From Shinisaurus crocodilurus (Eukaryota > Chordata > Lepidosauria > Squamata > Shinisauridae), in the NCBI GenBank assembly GCA_021292165.1, contig CM037876.1, positions 37,120,075 through 37,184,074 of the forward strand: a stretch of DNA of 64,000 nt, in the 5' to 3' direction. The translations under genes and the position numbers were made by a program. Under the pieces are notes generated by a model, which saw only the letters and a program-made list of their open reading frames with translations, did not search any database and had not been told where the DNA came from. Below, in pieces: positions 61,596 through 64,000 of this stretch. Within the stretch, counting starts at the first letter, position 1, and each line of letters opens with the position of its first letter.

Positions 61596-62578
61596 GTATC
61601 TGAAGAAAGCTTTTTTGTTGCCTTTAGCATCCCTCGCTAGCCTCTCAGTTCATTCTCAGCTTTAGCCTTCCTGACACCATCCCTGCAGTTCTGTGCTACC
61701 TGTCTGTACTCTTCCCTTGTAGCCTGGCCTTCCTTCCACTTCCTATATGTGTCTTTTTTTTTGTTTGCAGGTCATCTCTGAGCTTTTTGTGAAGCCACGC
61801 TGGCTTCTTTTGTTGCCCTCTGCCTTTTTTCCTTGGTGGAATTGTTTGGAATTGTGCCTTTAGATTTCCTTTTTTAAAAACTCCCACCTATCTTGGACTC
61901 CTTTTCTCATTAGAGTAGCTTGCCATGGGACCATACTTATCCTTGTTCTGAGTTAAAATTGGCTTTCCTAAAATCCAGGGTATGTGTTTGGCTACACTCA
62001 GCTTTTGCTTCCTTTAGAAACAAGAACTCAAGTATAACATGGTCACTTTCCCCCAGAGTTCCCGTAACTGCTATTTTATCTACTAAGTCATCTCTATTGG
62101 TTAGAAACAAGTCAAGGATAACTGATCCTCTAGTTCCTTCCTCCACTTTCTGTAGGAGTAAATTATCAGCAACACAAGTCAGGAATTTCTTGGAGGGCCC
62201 ATGTTTGGCAGAATTTGTCTCCCAACAGATATCGGGGAACTTGTATGTATTTTTAACATACAGCGCAACTCCACCTCCCTTTCTGTTCCTTCTGTTCTTT
62301 TAGAAGAAGTTATATTCTTCAATTGCTGTATTCCAGTCATGGGAGTCATCCCACCAAGTTTCATTTACATCTATCAAGTCATATTTGCCCTCCTGTATTA
62401 AGAGGGCAAGTTCATTCTGTTTGTTGCCCATACTCTGGGCATTAGTATATAGACATCGAAGACCATGTGCTTTAAAGTCTGGCTTCCTTCCTACATTTTG
62501 TGGTAGACTATGATTGGGCCCTGTTGGAACTGTTCTCTCCATTGTGGTGCATAGGCCTTTGTCCATTGTTACCCCCAA
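61596..62578 (-). pseudogene. CR1 ORF2 endonuclease part and linker
   Basis: AP-endonuclease text is split over frames. At 62300-62578 there is GLRCLYTNAQSMGNKQNELA and DLIDVNETWWDDSHDW. At 61937-62146 there is GSVILDLFLTNRDDLVDKIA and GESDHVILEF, holding the SDH motif. The linker PAWLHKKLRDDLQTKKKTHI follows at 61696-61887. At least three frame breaks. Confidence 0.82.
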
Positions 62579-62580
62579 GT

Positions 62581-63125
62581 TTATGTCTCCCCCCCCCCCA
62601 TTGGATTCAGTTTAAAGCCCTCCTGATGAAGTTCTTCATGCTGTGACCAAACACATTCTTCCCAGTCCTTGTGAGGTGCAACCGATCCCTTGCCAGCAGT
62701 CCATCTTCCAGGAAGTGTAGCCCATGGCCAAGAATCCACATCTCTTGCATCGGCACCACCTTCATAGCCAGTCATTCACCTGGAATATTTTTCTTTCCCA
62801 TTCTATTCCTCTTCTAAGTACTGGAGGGATGGATAGGAAAACTATCTGGGCTCCAAAGTTCTTGAGTTTCCTTCCTAAAGCTTCAAAGTCTGACGTGATT
62901 TCTTCATAACTCCACTTGGTGGTATCATTTGTTCCCACATGGATGAAAAGAAAGGGATACGTGTCAGTGGGCTTTATGAGCATTGGCAACCCTTCAGTCA
63001 CATCCTCCAGGGAGAGAACATACCTGGCGAGACCATGGTCTTCGCGACATACTTCGGTTTCAATCCCATGCAGCAGGCCGTCTCCTACAACTGTCGTAAA
63101 TCCACCCAATGTCAAGATAAGCCGT
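62581..63125 (-). pseudogene. CR1 ORF1 esterase-like domain
   Basis: The frame at 62762-63115 shows the SGNH/GDSL-esterase-like part of CR1 ORF1. The first block reads VVGDGLLHGIE, where related elements have GDSLLRG, so the nucleophile Ser is Gly here. Next come FLFIHVGTNDTTKWSYEEI and QIVFLSIPPVLRRG. The C-terminal part continues in another frame at 62581-62775 (GGADARDVDSWPW, VAPHKDWEECVWSQHEELHQ). ORF1 esterases are thought to aid RNP or membrane interaction; this one is broken. Confidence 0.78.
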
Positions 63126-63137
63126 AGCCGTTATCAC

Positions 63138-63415
63138 TGTCGGAGTGTTGAAGCCAAATATATCAGTCCAAAACAGAGCAAACATAAACCAGTTAGGGAT
63201 CAGGCAGAGGCATAGTCAGGGTCGTTCTGAGGATCAAAGGTACAGAGGTCTGAGGTCAGGAATATCAGGAGCGTCTGGCGGTAGCTGTAACAAACAATTG
63301 CTTCCAGCATCTGAATGTCTTTGGGACCTGCCTTTTGAGCAGGCACTGATTGGTAAGGCTGCCCAGCTGGGTCAGGCTTCACTTAGCCTGACCCCACCCC
63401 AAACACACTCCGACA
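63138..63415. mobile_element. LTR-like element with TGTCGGAGTG ends, in CR1 ORF1
   Basis: The termini TGTCGGAGTG and CACTCCGACA are a perfect 10-bp inverted repeat with TG...CA ends, as in LTRs. The 278-bp interior is unrelated to CR1. No target duplication is visible (atcac / cggct), so it may be diverged or a different class. Confidence 0.6.
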
Positions 63416-63458
63416 CGGCTGGTCTCTGTCTGACCTACTGGAGGCACAACAACAACAA

Positions 63459-63982
63459 CTATCTTCTCTTCTTGTTGTTGTAGGCCTTGATTTCATTCCC
63501 TCCACTTGACTGACCAGCCTCTTGCTCACTGTCGTGCGGGGTGTCCTTTAATTCTTCCTCTGCTGGCTGTCTTCCAGTCTCATCTTCAAGTACTTGAAAG
63601 CGGTTCCATAGATTCATTGTTTCCACTGGTACAGAATGTCTTCTAGTTCTTCTGTTCCTAACTGTCACCATTTTCCAGGAATTTCCTCTACTTCATTTTT
63701 CCTCACCTCAGCATTTTCCTCTTCTGCCTCAGCTTGCTGTTGCTCTTCTGCCCCCTGTACTTCACTTTGCTCTTGTAGTTCCACCGTTCTGTCTAGGAAC
63801 TCTTCATCTTCTCTTATTCCCTTGAGGGTCAACACTCACTGCTCCAGTCCTCTCACTTTTTCTTCCAACAGCATAACCAGCTTGCACTTGTTGCACATGA
63901 AGGCCATTCTGATCTCAGGCAAGAACACAAACACTGCACACATCTTGCAAGTCACCACCACTAGAGAGTCTTTTCCATCCAT
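63459..63982 (-). pseudogene. CR1 ORF1 N-terminal part with zinc-binding motif
   Basis: The start codon at 63980-63982 opens MDGKDSLVVVTCKMCAVFVF, then LPEIRMAFMCNKCKLVMLLE. This is the CxxC...CxxC N-terminus typical of CR1 ORF1, followed by a predicted coiled coil (EEKVRGLEQ). A TGA at 63836-63838 breaks it after 48 residues. Acidic/glutamine-rich remnants and the frame at 63459-63671 (RNRRTRRHSVPVETMNLWNR) follow. Confidence 0.8.
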
Positions 63983-64000
63983 AGTCTTAAGCCTCCAGCA

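Larger units (their letters stand above)
60511..64000 (-). mobile_element. CR1 LINE with ORF1 and ORF2, 3' end lost
   Basis: Read from right to left: ORF1 start at 63982, coiled/acidic region, esterase-like domain, endonuclease, and RT up to MGNTWLNNA. There it is cut and replaced by L1 sequence. About 700 bp of CR1 3' end, present in the copy at 39784, are absent. A 278-bp LTR-like element interrupts ORF1 at 63138-63415. The window edge is about 18 bp upstream of the ORF1 ATG. Confidence 0.88.

Overview
The window is a stretch of vertebrate nuclear DNA, most likely from a squamate reptile (lizard). This rests on its repeats: several CR1 LINEs with the octamer 3' tail, two L2-like LINE subfamilies, L1 fragments, a non-LTR element with a C-terminal zinc finger, two tRNA-derived SINE families, 5S-rRNA-derived SINEs, many short hAT, TA-flanked and TTA-flanked DNA transposons, a Helitron and LTRs. 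I recognise no host protein-coding gene. Every long reading frame whose identity I can read is a retrotransposon reverse transcriptase (RT), endonuclease or ORF1 protein.

Layout. 1-1690: a plus-strand CR1 with a minus-strand CR1 3' end inserted in it. 2020-3799: a SINE with a 5S-like head and a CR1-like tail, split by a 1.6-kb zinc-finger LINE with a 7-bp target-site duplication (TSD). 3800-5607: the longest repeat-poor block of the first third. 5608-9980: L2 copies, one with an open 610-codon RT frame, plus a second 5S-like SINE. 10-25 kb: SINEs, hairpin MITEs (including a perfect 130-bp palindrome), fold-back elements and old L2 pieces. 25.4-26.9 kb: a CCAAT/TATA segment, an L1 3' end and a CpG-rich block with candidate first exons. 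28-32.3 kb: a hAT element followed by a nearly full-length degraded L2. 33.6-38.7 kb: L2 fragments, a SINE, a TA-flanked element and a 47-bp tandem repeat. 38.9-39.2 kb: a CpG-rich promoter-like block. 39.8-41.5 kb: CR1 with an open 554-codon RT frame. 46.9-49 kb: a LINE tail split by a Tigger-like MITE and a Helitron that carries a G-rich minisatellite. 52.1-53.5 kb: an LTR holding a hAT element with CpG-rich cargo. 55.3-57.6 kb: a TA-flanked element carrying a 5S/CR1 SINE, an inverted-repeat element, a GAGTC-rich hAT element and a hairpin MITE. 59.4-64 kb: an L1 3' end fused to a CR1 whose ORF1 start lies just inside the right edge.

There is no operon-like organisation. The relations are those of TE biology: autonomous LINEs (CR1, L2, L1) and parasites that borrow their 3' ends, and TE-into-TE nests whose order can be read from TSDs. 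The points most worth following are the 5S/CR1 SINE, the ZNF143/THAP11-like core shared by hairpin MITEs with different termini, the arm-homogenised 130-bp palindrome, the hAT element with promoter-like cargo, and the L1-CR1 chimera. I see no evidence of a new multi-gene system.
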